A stretch of DNA of 64,000 nucleotides from Tupaia tana (GCA_026018925.1 JAKSZU010000008.1:11883626-11947625); one strand, 5' to 3'. Numbered from the stretch's first letter, positions 9,427-20,403 are shown. Numbers and translations are program-made. The notes: generated by a model not told the origin, from the letters alone.

Positions 9427-10078
9427 TATTCTAGATTTTTGTTGAGGATTTATGATCTATAATCATTTACATTGGTCCACAGTTTTCTCATAATGTCTTT
9501 ATCTGGTTTGGTATCTGGACCATAGAATGAGTTAGAAAGTATTTTCCTCCTTTTCTATTTTTTAAGGACTTTGAGAAGGATTGGTGTTATTATTTTTTTA
9601 ATTGGTGTTATTATTTTTTTTAAATATTTGAAAGATGACCAGTAAAACCATCTGTTCCTGGACCTCTCTTTGTTAGCAGTATGATAATTACTGATCCAAT
9701 CTTTTTACTTGGTACAGTCTGTTTATATTTTCTATTACTCATATGTCAACCTAGATCATTTGCATGTTTGTGGGAATGTGTGTTTTACCTAAATTACATA
9801 ATTTGTTGACATACAGTTGTTCATGCTATGCTCTTATATGTCTTGATAGTTTTTGTAAAATAAGTAGTAATGCCCCCACTTATATTTGTGATGTTAATTA
9901 TCTGCATACTCTCTTTTCTTCATTTGTCTGTCAAGCCAAAGGTCAATTAAATTTGTTAAGCTTTTCAAATAACCAAATTTTTGTTTTGTTGAACATCTTT
10001 ATTATTTTTCTATTCTCTATTTTTAGTTATCTCTGCTTTAATCTTTATGATTCTTTTCAGTAGTTTTGGGACTAGTTT

Positions 10079-10329
10079 GTTCTTTGTTTGTTTGTTACAG
10101 GGTACATGCATTTGCTGGTGAGAAATAGGTAGAGAGAGGGAAAGTGAGAAAGCAGACCCAAGAGGGATGGTTATGACACCATCCCTTTTCTTTCATTCTC
10201 CTCTTGGGATTTTAGGAACATATGAACATGCACCTGACATATTTTTTGGGCCACTAGGCCTGAGACTAGAACTGTGCAGTCAGTTATTTGGGATCCCGTT
10301 GCCTTAACTACTATGCAACTCACTGGCCC
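10079..10329 (-). mobile_element. Family-1-related SINE (old), nested in L1
   Basis: Diverged minus-strand copy: ACAGGGTACATGCATTTGCTGG, purine-rich middle, CTCTTGGGATTTTAGGAACA, tRNA-like head, ending ACTCACTGGCCC. L1 ORF2 sequence flanks it. Confidence 0.75.
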
Positions 10330-11640
10330 AATTTGTGCTTATTTTATAATTTCTCAAGGTATAAAGCTAAGCTATTGACTTAAGAGTTTTTTTTTTTTAT
10401 TAATGTAGGCATTAACAGCTATAAATTTTCCTCTATTCTCTGCTTTTGCTGCTTCCCAAAAGTTTTGGTATGTTGTAGTTTGATCTGTATTCATCTGAAA
10501 CTATTTTCTAAATTCTTTGTGATTTCTTCTTTGATCTGCTCTTTTTTTTTTAAGACTGTGTTGTTATTTACATATTTTTGAGCTTTAAGTTTTTTCTCTT
10601 TTAACTTTAGTCCGTTGCAGTAGGAAAAGATACTATGTATGATTTCAGTTATGAAAAGTTTGAAAATGTATAAAGACTTGGGTTGAGGCCTAACAGATGG
10701 TGTATCTTAGAGAACATTCTATATGCACTTACAAAAAATATGTATTATACTAGTTGATTTATAGTGTTAAGCCCTCTATTTTGTTATGGATCCAAAAATA
10801 TTCTATCCATTAATGAATGTGATGTTTTAAAGTCTCTATTATTGTGGAACTATTTCTTCCTTCAATTCTAGTAATAATTGTTTCAAATGTTTTGGGACTC
10901 TGCTGTCTTGTGAATACATGTTTATAATTCTTATTTTTGAATAATTTTTCTTTCATTGACAATGTCTCTTTTTGTCTTATAAACATTTTTAACTAAAGGT
11001 CTTTTTTGTCTGAATTAATATATCTACCCCAGTTCCCTGTGAATATGGTTAAAATGTGATTATCTTATGGATTGACCGTAGTTGGGTCATGTTTTGTTTG
11101 TTGTTTTTTGGTATCATTCTATTCATCTCTGAAATTTGACAGTTCAATCCATTCACATTTGAAGCAATTACTGATAGAAAGATTTACTTCTATTTTTGGC
11201 TATATTTCTTGTTCAGATTTTGCTCATTTCTTCATTACTGTCTTCTTTTGTATTTACCTGATTTTTTTTTTGGCAGTGAACCATTTATAGTTCATTCTCA
11301 TTGCTTTTTCCACACAGCTTTTAGTTATTTTTCCCATGACTACAATGGAGATTACACTTATTATCCTAAACTTATAACATCTACATTGTACTACACAAAC
11401 TTAATAACATACAAAAATCTCTGCTCCTCTACAGCTTTATGTTGTTGATGTGCCACAAATTATATCTTCATTGTTTAGCCAATAAAAAATTTATAGTTCT
11501 TATGCATTTGTCTTTTATGTCCTTTAATAAATAAAAAATGGAGTTATAAACCAAAAGTATGGTAGTAATGACTTTTATAGTTGCCTATGTATTCATCTTT
11601 ACCAGAAATCATCATTTTTTCACATGTTTTTACATTACTG

Positions 11641-12244
11641 TGTCATGCCTGTAGCACTTTCTTTCGGAAGGTTCTTATAGAACAGATATTTAAAAGTGTA
11701 GTTTTGATTACTAGTCAGGTATGGTGAACACAGTAAGGGAGATGATTACTACTAAAAATACAGTTTGTTACACATAGTTCCCATCTGGGGCCACACAGGG
11801 AAGTAATGAGGTGGGTCAGGAGGCAGAGGAAGCAGAGTTAAACATGGAAAAGAGCCTTCTTATTGTGGTATCTATGAGAAGAAACTTTTGAGGTGGGACA
11901 AGCAGATTCATAATTGGCAGGTTCAAATACTTTCAGTGGGCTCTGCAGTGCAGAAGCTGACCTGAGTTGCCAGGTACTTAGCCCTGGGGTGATTAGGGAA
12001 GGGGAGTACTGGCCCAGCATTTAAGAGCCCATAAGAAGAAGTGGAATAGGGGGTTCTGGACTGGTTAGTTAGCTTATAAAAAGCACACTCTCAAGTGAAT
12101 ATTTACTATCTTTAGGAATTGGCTAGCACTGGGAGGGGCAGTCTCCTCAGTGTCAATAAAGCTCCAGGTGTCAAAACATCAGAATAAAAAGACATGCTCA
12201 ATACAGCAGATTTAGTTGCTGTTTATCTTGGCCTTAATGTTAAT
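11641..12244. other. Unassigned insert between L1 ORF2 and ORF1 parts
   Basis: About 600 bp of more GC-balanced sequence that is not L1. It has an AATAAA near 12157 and looks like a decayed LTR or other transposon, but I cannot name it. Confidence 0.35.
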
Positions 12245-12250
12245 TTCTGC

Positions 12251-12641
12251 ATCATTTTTTTTCCAACCACAAATGTTTCAGTTTTATTTAACACTTAAGC
12301 AGAACAAAATTTTCTGACTACACAACTACTTGACATCTTCCATCTACTGTCTTCTGAACTGGTTCAGATTGCTTAGCGCATACACACCCAGTGGTAGGAA
12401 GTTCGTAAAAATCACCACGATTCCAGCAGCCATCTTCGTGGCCGACAGGGAACGCCGGCACAGGGCCTCCGAGTGGATGAGGCGGCGGCGGGACTGCAGG
12501 CAGAGGAGGGCCAAGCCACCACAGCGGAGGAGCAGGCAGAGCACTGGCGAGCTAGGCATGGTACGCCCTCGGGACTGCACGAGCCAAGCGGGACAACTGG
12601 AGGTGAGGCGAGGAGAGGCTGGGGGAAGCTCGGGGACTCAG
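12251..12641 (-). mobile_element. Processed retrocopy of COX8C mRNA (whole insert)
   Basis: On the minus strand the segment runs from a GC-rich 5'UTR through an uninterrupted COX8C-like coding region to a 3'UTR with AATAAA (12280-12285), followed 16 bases later by a run of eight A (12263-12256). Lack of an intron plus the A-run mark a copied mRNA. A weak candidate TSD is TTTCTG at 12245-12250 and 12642-12647. It lies inside the old L1. Confidence 0.8.
12344..12559 (-). CDS. COX8C: COX8C-like protein, intact retrocopy (cytochrome c oxidase subunit 8C)
   Basis: Encodes 71 residues, starting MPSSPVLCLLLR. COX8 subunits are small single-span proteins of the inner mitochondrial membrane that belong to the outer shell of cytochrome c oxidase; in humans COX8C is the testis-type form, 72 residues long. 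Seen here: an Arg-rich, acid-free N-terminus fitting a mitochondrial presequence (about residues 1-29, ending near RRRLIHSE), a conserved LSATKMAAG segment, one membrane helix (about residues 43-65, IVVIFTNFLPLGVYALSNL), and the family C-terminus QFRRQ. The chosen ATG is at the COX8C start; an upstream in-frame ATG would add seven residues. There is no stop or frameshift. The intronless form and 3' A-run indicate a retrocopy; whether it is expressed cannot be seen. The name comes from recognising the protein. Confidence 0.8.
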   Translation of the reverse strand: MPSSPVLCLLLRCGGLALLCLQSRRRLIHSEALCRRSLSATKMAAGIVVIFTNFLPLGVYALSNLNQFRRQ

Positions 12642-12866
12642 TTTCTGTAATTTTAAGGACAGTTTTGCCAGAAATAAAGTTCTCAGTTGAAAGGCACTTT
12701 TTGTTTTCTCTTTTGAATTGTATTTCATTGTCTTCTGCTCTATATGATTTCTCATGAAAACTCAGCATTTATTTTACTGATGATATCTTGTATTGACAAG
12801 TTGCTTCTCTCTTGCTTAGTTTAGGATTTGTTCTTTGGCTTTCAGTAGTCTAATTGTAATGCACAC

Positions 12867-13226
12867 TGTCATGATTCAGAATAAGACTCAGTAGACACAT
12901 CATCTCAAGAGAAAAAGCAAAGTTAATTTTGAGAGAGTGACCAGGTCTGAAGCCAAAGGTGCTTCAGCTCATGCTACCAAAAAGACTTGATGTCTTTATG
13001 TGGAGGGGTGGAAGGGTAAGGTCAGAAGAATCTGGTGCTTTGATTAAACTACTTGCCATTTTGACCTTAATGCCCCTTCTGTGGCTGTACCCTGAAACGT
13101 TTTTGTGGTTCTCATGCCAGTAATGGAGAGTTCTGGCCGGATGGTTCAGGCCAAAAGTCTGTAACCTTCTCCTTATTTTATGATAAGAAATTTTCTAAAG
13201 GCCGTTCAGAAGGTAGACCTACCACA
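12867..13226 (-). mobile_element. Solo LTR of an ERV, nested in L1
   Basis: L1 ORF1 sequence breaks at AATTGTAATGCACAC and resumes at CAATGTGGATTCTATG about 360 bp later. On the minus strand the insert begins TGTGGTAGG and ends ATCATGACA, the TG...CA termini of an LTR. Near its 3' end it has a U5-like stretch (AACTTTGCTTTTTCTCTTG). I do not know the family and see no clear TSD, as expected for an old copy. Confidence 0.6.
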
Positions 13227-13648
13227 TACCAATGTGGATTCTATGAATTTACCCTACTTTGAGTTCATTGAATACTTGGATTGTAGACGCATGGTTTTCA
13301 TTAGATTTAGGGAGTTTTCTGTCACTATTTTTTCAAATATTCTCTTTGCCTATTTCACTCTCTTTTCTTCTGTGACAGCCATAATGTATATTTTGCTACT
13401 TGAAAGTGTACCAAAGATAAGTTAATGTCTTCACCTTTCCTCCTTTTTGCTCCTCAGACTCTGTCGTTTCTATTATTCTGTCTTCAACTTTGCTGACTTT
13501 TCTTTGTGCTCAACTCTGCCAGTGAACACCTCTAGTGAATTTTTAATTTCAGGTACTGTACTTTCCAGTTTCAGAGTTTTGTTTGTTTGCTTTATGTAAT
13601 GTCCATCACTTTACTAGTATTCTCATTTTGTTTAAATATTGTTTTCCT

Positions 13649-13921
13649 GGGACCAGCAGTTAGCGTAATGGCTATGTCGCTGGACTCCCACGTAGTCGAC
13701 CGCGGTTCGAGTCCCAGACCTGGTGGCTTAAACTAACGCCAAGCGCGCGTGTGTGTGTGCCCAAGATCCCTAGAGGAGAATGGAGGAGAAGGGATTGCGG
13801 CGTGACCATCCCCCCTGGGGGGGTGATTTCTCGCTTTCTGTCTCTCTGTCTCTCTCTGTCTGTCTGGCGAGCGCACGCACCCTATAGCAAAAAAAACTCT
13901 CCAAAAAAAGAAAAAAAAAAA
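13649..13921 (+). mobile_element. Family-1 SINE (young), perfect pol III boxes
   Basis: Full plus-strand copy starting GGGACCAGCAG. The A box TAGCGTAATGG (13660-13670) and the B box GGTTCGAGTCC both match the tRNA consensus perfectly. The A-rich tail starts near 13896. Inserted in the L1 ORF1 remnant. Confidence 0.93.
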
Positions 13922-14771
13922 CACAAAGGTCATTTCTTTTAGTCTTGGAAAATTTGCAGCAGAATGCTCCTTCAATATATAACAAGTTGCATTGAATCTA
14001 ACATGAACTCTTAGAATCTTCTTAGCTATTTTCTAAGCATATGCTTTACCCTGCATATACACAACCTCCTTTAAATCCCTCTGTATAGATGGGTGCTTTT
14101 ACATATCTTAATGTTTCAAAGAAACTGTTCCCCTGTTTGTCCTTAAACATTCTTTAGCAGTGTGTTGTATTCTTTAAATGTAAGTTTTCACCACCGGATT
14201 CTGAGTTGTTAACTTGGCATACAGTGTTTCTGTACGATGCCTACTGCTTTTCTAGGCTGTGTTTCATGTTACGTGTGATGGAGATCAGCACCTCTTCAGG
14301 TACACTCCAGATACGTCAGGGTATACATGATACTTTACAAGTAGGGTCTGTTCTGCTCTCCAGAACTAGAGACCAAGATCTTACTCTAAGAATGCAAGCT
14401 TCTGTCTTCAGGGTTACCACTGTGCCCAGAGACATTAGGGTAAGCACAAGTAAAATGCCACAAACCTTTCTGTCATTTCAAAGGTTTTGATTTTTTGTTG
14501 TTTCTTTGATTCAGTGCTTTCCTGGCTGCTGTAGCCCTTTGGTTATCGTCCACTGTTCTTAGTAGGTTGGACAATTTCTGCTTGTTTTTCCATGTTTCCG
14601 TGGAAAAATGAGAGCTTAGAACTACCTACTTTGCTTTTGTTAACATCATTCTTATCCCATTTTGTTACCAAAATTTACTTCGGTTTGTCTGTAACATAAA
14701 ATAAAGATTTCTATTTTTATTAGAAGAAATTAACACGTTAAATATATTGACAGAAGCAATATGCTATCTTT

Positions 14772-15018
14772 TTGGTTTTTTGCTATAGAATGTGTGGCAC
14801 TCACCAGAGGGTGGGGTGGGAGGAGGGGGAGTGAGAAACCACCCCCCAGGACCCATGGCCACACCACAATCTCTTCTTTATTCTCCTCTCAGGATTTTGG
14901 GCATGCATGCACATGCATCCAACATGCTTTTCAAGCTGCTGGGATCTGGGACTCACACTGCACAACAGCCATGTGGGATGCAATGTAATGCCCCAATCAC
15001 CACACCACTTGTTGATCC
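14772..15018 (-). mobile_element. Family-1-related SINE (old)
   Basis: Minus-strand diverged copy: TTTGCTATAGAATGTGTGGCACTCACC, G/A-rich middle, CTCTCAGGATTTTGGGCATG, tRNA-like head with CCATGTGGGATGCAATG, ending near CACTTGTTGATCC. The usual CT/GA tract has become GTGGGGTGGGAGGAGGGGG. Confidence 0.7.
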
Positions 15019-15258
15019 TATCTTAAGTCTTCTTAATTGTCATTTTTTGAAATGCTTCCCTTTTGTTTTCAGCCTTTTGCTCTGTGAGCTCTGAGTTGTC
15101 ATTTTCTAGTTTCTTCTTTCTTGTTATTTTAGAAATTATACATTCTAACTTAATATTACTATTTGTTATTTTTGAATTTTCAAAAATGATCCCTAATTTT
15201 CTTTCTTCTACTTATGAAGGTAAAAATGGAATTGCTAGGTTGAGAAAAATGAATTCCA

Positions 15259-15641
15259 TGTCTCCTTATCACAGCAAAGAATTGAAGCACAGGGAGACAA
15301 GCTGAGCACAATGTTTAATGAGGTGGAGATACATCCCATAGACAGAACGGCCAGTATCAAGGGAGGCAAGCTGACTTCATCTCTTTTCCAGTGCCTCCTT
15401 TCATCCTGTTTTAGATCTTTTGTTCATCAAAACTCATGTCCTCAGACCACATCTGGCTTGTTAATTTTTCTTTTGGCTGGCTCCTGCTTCTTATATCTTA
15501 TAGGACTCATGCTGCTGGGAATTGTTTTGAGTCAAAATATAGGTGGTCATACAGTCAGTCCATAAAGTTTCTTTGTGCTCCAGGTTCGTTCCTGATCTAT
15601 ATCTGCCTAACCGAGGTCATTATTCCTAATAACTCCTAACA
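15259..15641 (-). mobile_element. Probable solo ERV LTR
   Basis: On the minus strand the 383-bp segment starts TGTTAGGAG and ends AGGAGACA, with a polyadenylation-like CATTAAACATTGTGCTCAGC and a U5-like TTCAATTCTTTGCTGTG near the end. This layout suits a class I ERV LTR. I cannot give the family, and no TSD is clear. Confidence 0.5.
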
Positions 15642-15906
15642 AAATGGTATCTTTTGGATTTCTCCAATGTAAGACAAACATATTTTTACTATTTCCTTAA
15701 CTCCCTCAATACCCAGCTTTTGCCTTTATATTATAAAATACAAAAATCAGGTCATTGTCATTAAATTATTATTTGAAAATACACGTATTTTATTTTTTAA
15801 TAATTACTTGTACAATTAACATTAACTTTTGTATCCATGCTTATAACCTATAACACTTCACTCTGGACTGCAATGCTTCAAGTTCTCACCATCAGTCTTT
15901 ACCTAC

Positions 15907-16267
15907 TGCCTTAGTCTATTCAGCCTGTTAGAACAGAATACCATACACTGAGTGACTTAACCAACAAAACGTTATTTCTCACAGTCCTGGAGATTGGAAA
16001 TCAGAGCTCAAAGTACCAGTGCAATTGGGTTCTGAGTGGGGGCTTTCTTTCTGGTTCATACAGTCACCTTCTTGCCCCATCTTCACAAGCAGAGAAAGAG
16101 ATCTGGTCTCTTTATCCCCTCCCACATCCTGAGGTCTCCACTCCCATGACCTCAATCAAATCCAATCACTTTCCTAAGGTCCCACCTCCAAATATCATCA
16201 CACTGAGGATTAGGGCTCAGTAGATGGGTTTGGGGGGAGGGGACAGAAACATTAAGTCTGTAGCACA
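15907..16267 (-). mobile_element. MaLR LTR (MLT1/MST type)
   Basis: Reverse-complement MaLR LTR: CTTAGTCTATTCAGCCTGTT, ATTTCTCACAGTCCTGGAG, CACCTTCTTGCCCC, GGTCCCACCTCCAAATATCATCACA, GAAACATTAAGTCTGTAGCA. All blocks are in consensus order. Confidence 0.8.
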
Positions 16268-16594
16268 TACCATGTATCTCCATTCTGTAATTTTTATTTT
16301 GATACAGTACCCAGTTAACTGGAATTTGTAAGTAATTATTTTTTCAGGTAAGCAATATATATTCACATTAGAGTCATGTCTGTTTCCTCCATATGTAAAT
16401 AATAATTTAGCTCATTATAAAATTTCTGGGTCATAACATTTTTCCTCAAAATTATGGAGATAATACAAGCTCCATTATTTCCTGGAGTTCAGTAATTAAG
16501 CCAATTATTGAGTTGTCAGGAAAGTAATGACACATTTTTTACATTGGAAAATATATCACGACTTTCCCAACAAACTATTATTTTATTTTTCTAC
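16268..16594. other. Unassigned AT-rich sequence
   Basis: No feature recognised. Confidence 0.5.
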
Positions 16595-16611
16595 AGATAG
16601 CTTATTTTCTT

Positions 16612-16880
16612 TTTTTTTCTCTTTTTTTGGAGAGGTTTTTGCTATAGGGCGTGTGTGCTCACCAGACAGACAGAGAGAGACAGAAAGACAGAAAGCGAGA
16701 AATCACCCCCCAGGGGGGATAGCCATGCCACAATCCCTTCTCCTCCATTCTTCTCTCGGAATCTTGGGCACACACGCACACGTGCCCGGCATGAGTTTAA
16801 GTCACCAGGTCCGGGACTTGAACTGCGGTCGACTACGTGAGAGTCCAGCGACATAGCCATTATGCTAATTGCTGGTCCCC
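16612..16880 (-). mobile_element. Family-1 SINE (young) with TSD
   Basis: Complete minus-strand copy. TSD AGATAGC(T/C)TATTTTCTT, 17 bp with one mismatch, at 16595-16611 and 16881-16897. Confidence 0.92.
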
Positions 16881-16897
16881 AGATAGCCTATTTTCTT

Positions 16898-17435
16898 CTA
16901 TGCAAATAATTTCAGAATTTTTCTCTATGCCATTATTGAAAATTTTAGGGAATAAAACTAGGTAGTAATCTTTTTAAATTTAATGTTCCTGGACCACAGT
17001 AAGTACTTGGACTTTTTAAATATTTTTATTTTTTAGTATTTTTTTAATTGCAAGAGAAACAGTTTTAACTTTAATAAGTCAAAAAAATGCTAAGGAACTT
17101 TGCTTAAAACTTAAAGCCAGGAAACAGGTTAGGATACTGTTCGAATAGTAGGTACATGAACGTATCATCTGCTCAAGACAGGACAAAAATCCTTAAAACA
17201 AGAAAACAAAGCTTAGAAAACAATCAGCAATGTTTTAGTCAAAAGTCATAAAATGCTATGTCACCAGTTCAGTCTCATGTACTTAATCTATCTTCTGTTG
17301 TGGTTCAATCTTCCCGATTAAATTCTAGAATATAATATTCAACTCCAGACTTGTCCCTACGATTAAGTTGGCCATTTTCTTAGTTTCTGAACTCTTATTT
17401 CTGTGTGTCTGTATTTAATTTTCCTGATATAGCAC
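16898..17435. other. Unassigned AT-rich sequence
   Basis: No gene or named repeat recognised. It may be the region downstream of the L1 ORF1 that follows. Confidence 0.4.
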
Positions 17436-18480
17436 TCCCTTGAGAACTTCTTGGAGATCTGGTCTGGTACTGGTGAATTATTTCAGGATTTGTTTATCTG
17501 AGAATGTTCTTGTCTTTTCTTTCCATATGAAGAAAAATCTTGCCAGGTACAGTACTCTTGGTTGAAATTTCTTTTCCATTAACACTTTGAATATATTTTT
17601 CCATTATTTCCTCGCTCGCATTGTTTCCGATAAGGTCAGCTGTTAGCCTGATGGGATATCCTTTGTAGGTAACTTGTCATTTCCCTCTTGCCAGTCTTAG
17701 TATCTTGTCTTTGTGGGTTTTGTCATTCTGACTATAATATGTCTTGGAGAAGATCTTCTTGGGTTGATTCTATTTGGGGTCCTTTGTATTTCTTAGGACT
17801 GGATCTTTGAGTGCCTCTCTAGGTTTGGAAAGTTTTTTTGCAGGATTTCATGGAATAGATTTTTAATGCCCTTATGAGTCTTTTTGCCTTCTGAGAAACC
17901 AGCTATATGGATATTTGGACATTTGATGGTATCTAGTATTTCTCGTATATTATTCTCACTTTTTTTGGCAATTTTCTCAGTCTTCGTGGTGGATTTTTCT
18001 AGGCCATGATTCTATCTTCTCCATCTGATATTCAATTTTCTGTATGATCTGCTCTGCTTTTAATACTTTACAGGGAGGTTTTGACTTCCTGTATTATAGC
18101 CTTCATCTCGAATAGGTCCATTTGATTCTTTTTTAAACTGTGTATTTCCTCTTTTAGATCTTGCAAGAATTTCCTGACCTCCTGGAACTCATCAACTCCC
18201 TTCTCCTGCCTCTTCTGCAGTTCATTTTCTCTCTTCTCTTCCATCTCTGTTAACTTCATCATTATTAATATTCTAAATTCTTTATCAGACATTTCCATGA
18301 TTTGTATTGAACTCTCTGTGGTTGAAGAGGAGTTATTCTTTTCTCTTGAAGGAGAAATATTTTATTGCTTTCCCATATTTCTTGTGACCCTGTGGCGATT
18401 TCTAGTCATCTGATGGATGGTGTGTTTCTTCCTAATTCTTGAAGTTCTATTTGAGCATTCAGGAGCCTGTAGAAGAATGT
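17436..18480 (-). pseudogene. L1 ORF1 remnant (nucleic-acid-binding protein p40), broken
   Basis: Minus-strand L1 ORF1. ORF1p is the trimeric coiled-coil RNA chaperone that coats L1 RNA. The longest surviving piece (18298-18068) reads MEMSDKEFRILIMMKLTEME and continues as a Lys/Glu-rich heptad stretch (about 76 residues), the N-terminal part of the coiled coil. The remainder toward 17436 keeps the RRM/CTD coding sequence out of frame. It is clearly homologous to the ORF1 remnant at 50431 in residue pattern (MSDK-FRI, KKNQM). Several frameshifts and stops, so inactive. Confidence 0.8.
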
Positions 18481-19410
18481 GATCTGGAATTTCTTTGCCA
18501 TTCCGTTTTTATCCCTTTGTGCAACAGATTCAGTAGGTATTGAAGAATATGTTAACCCTAATAGTATTTGGATGTTTAGCTATGGTTCCCTTAGATCTGT
18601 CTAGAAACACAGTGAATGGAGATTGAGGAACAAAGTGATGAGATAAAAGAAAAAGAATAAAAGAGAGAGAGAGAGGGAAAGAAAGAGAAAAAAAGAAAGA
18701 TAAAAAGGAGAAAAAAAGAAAAAAAAAATTTTTAAAAGCAAAAAATAGGGACCAGCTGTTAGCGTAATGGCTATGTTGCTAGACTCCAATATAGTTGACC
18801 GCAGTTCGAGTCCCGAACCCGGTGGCTTAAACTCATGCCGAGTGCATGTGTGTGCGTGCCCAAGATTCTGAGAGGAGAATGGAGGAGAGGGGATTGCAGT
18901 GTGGCCATCCCTCCAGGGTTTAATTTCTCACTTTCTGTCTCTGTCTCTCTCTCTCTTTCTGGTGAGCACACATGACCTATAGCGAAAACCTCTCCAAAAA
19001 AAAAAAAAATTAAATAAAAGCAAAAACTAAAAAACCATGTGGTGTGCAGCAGGCAAGTGTGCCATGTGAAAGGACTAGTTCTCAGCAGCAATGGAGGAAT
19101 CTTCTTCTGAAGGCCTGCCCCTTGCTTCTCCTAGAGGAGAGGGAGAGATGGGTTCATTAGCAAGGAGGATCCAAAAGCCAAGAGAATACTTTACCTTAAA
19201 AATTTTAAAAAAGAAAAAATTACCAAAAAATGAGAAGACAGGGAGGCAGAGAGACAGATAGAGACAGAGAGAAGACTAAAAGAGCTCCATACAGCTTGAG
19301 TTTAGAGGCTGGAGGCTGAATTATCAGTAGAAAATCTTCATTTCTCTTTTCCCCCTGAATTGACTAGGTCTTAGCAGCAATGGAAGAGTCCTCTTCTCAG
19401 TACTTGGACT
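18481..19410 (-). mobile_element. L1 5' leader region, interrupted by SINE
   Basis: Continues upstream (minus strand) from the ORF1 remnant. It has a long purine tract at 18610-18735 (GAGAGAGAGAGAGGGAAAG) and a second at 19235-19280. A 41-bp segment occurs twice (19070-19110 and 19358-19400), about 289 bp apart and mostly identical, suggesting a repeated 5'UTR unit. Assignment to L1 is by position only. Confidence 0.45.
18748..19009 (+). mobile_element. Family-1 SINE (young) with TSD
   Basis: Full plus-strand copy starting GGGACCAGCTG, with A box TAGCGTAATGG and a B box one base off consensus (AGTTCGAGTCC). TAAAAGCAAAAA at both ends is the likely TSD. Inserted in the L1 5' region. Confidence 0.9.
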
Positions 19411-19800
19411 TTAATATACATGTTTTTCTTACTATCTGTGAGGTTTGTTCAATTTTGCCCAATTATTCCTTCTATTCCCATTATTCTAAACTCTTCCTCA
19501 GAAATACCTAAAATTTTAAAGTTGAATTTCTGCCTACTGCCTTTCATAACTTTTGTTTCCTTTGTTTTTCCTACTTCTCTGCCTTCTAGAAGATTTTCTT
19601 AAATTTTTTATCACAATTTAATTTTTCATACTGCTAAATATTTTTTATTCACTTAACTAATCCCCACACAGATTTTATTTTGTCATTCTACTAATTCTTT
19701 GTAGTTCTGATTCATTGCACTCCATTTTAATGTTTTATAAATCTTATTGGGCTGTTTCATTCTAATTTCACTCAAAGCTGTGGGTCTTTGCTATTTACCC
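19411..19800. other. Unassigned T-rich sequence
   Basis: No gene or repeat recognised. Confidence 0.5.
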
Positions 19801-20330
19801 CTCACTCCAGTTTTCATTTTCCCTTTTTCAGCAAAGGCTCCCGATTCACTTGGAGATTCACTGTAGTCTTCGTGTCTTGGCAGATTGTAGGCGAAGACAT
19901 GACTCTGGGACTGAAGCCCATCAACCCAAGTATCTTCAGCCCCAAGAACTGGCTTCAGATACCAACCTAAAGGACACAGAATTCAGTAAGGCCACAAAGA
20001 ACATACCAGGTGAGGGCAACCACTCTGTTGCCAGGGAAATAGGACTGAGAGGTGTGGGTGGGGTTTTTGCAGACAAGCTTCTACTTTAAAGGAGGAGCTT
20101 TTCTCAGTATAGAACCCATAGAGACGAAGAGAACTCTCCAAAGATAGATACAAATGGCTCGAAATATGCTGCTTGGGCCCCTCTATGCAGCACGGTATAA
20201 AGCCAGCACACTCCTGAGCAGTTCATTTTTGGGAGCTAATTAGTTAATTCCCTTTTCACTCACATCATTGTGTATTGGACTTTCTTTCCATGGCAAATCA
20301 ATGTAACCCCTTCTCTTTTAGTAGCCTTCT
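19801..20330 (+). other. Unassigned block with TATA-like site, LTR-like
   Basis: More GC-balanced than its surroundings. A TATAAA at 20196-20201 in the context CACGGTATAAAGCC is preceded by GC-rich sequence, as in an LTR U3-R junction. It could be a decayed LTR or a promoter fossil; I cannot decide. Confidence 0.25.
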
Positions 20331-20403
20331 GGATCTGTTGCCTAGAGGTCATATTTTTTCTCTCATCCTGTGAATGAATATTCATTTAAGACATATTCTT
20401 AAT

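Larger units (their letters stand above)
8819..11640 (-). mobile_element. Old L1, ORF2 endonuclease-RT region, interrupted
   Basis: The plus strand is the reverse complement of L1 ORF2 in correct order: the GGATAGTATTGACACCTCAACAGCAT block (near 8869), the RT-region segment ACCAGTAAAACCATCTGTTCCTGGAC (near 9638), the linker ATTAATGTAGGCATTAACAGCTATAAATTT (near 10399), and endonuclease-side segments near 10750-11180 (TTGACAGTTCAATCCATTCACATTTG). Many stops. Two SINEs are inserted at 9171 and 10079. It is probably one locus with the ORF1 part at 12650-14700. Confidence 0.8.
12650..14700 (-). mobile_element. Old L1 ORF1 and 5' region, interrupted
   Basis: The plus strand is the reverse complement of L1M/HAL1-type ORF1 sequence: TTTAAGGACAGTTTTGCCAG, GACAAGTTGCTTCTCTCTTGC, (interruption), TGTGGATTCTATGAATTTACC, TTTTTTCAAATATTCTCTTTGCC, ACACCTCTAGTGAATTTTTA, then probable 5' leader sequence near 14280-14490 (CTCCAGAACTAGAGACCAAG, TGTCATTTCAAAGGTTTTG). 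A solo LTR (12867-13226) and a SINE (13649-13921) interrupt it. No functional frame remains. Confidence 0.75.

Noticed and set aside
13660-13735. A functional tRNA gene
   Set aside because: A and B boxes are perfect, but the acceptor stem does not pair properly, and it continues into a SINE body with an A-tail and repeats many times in the window.
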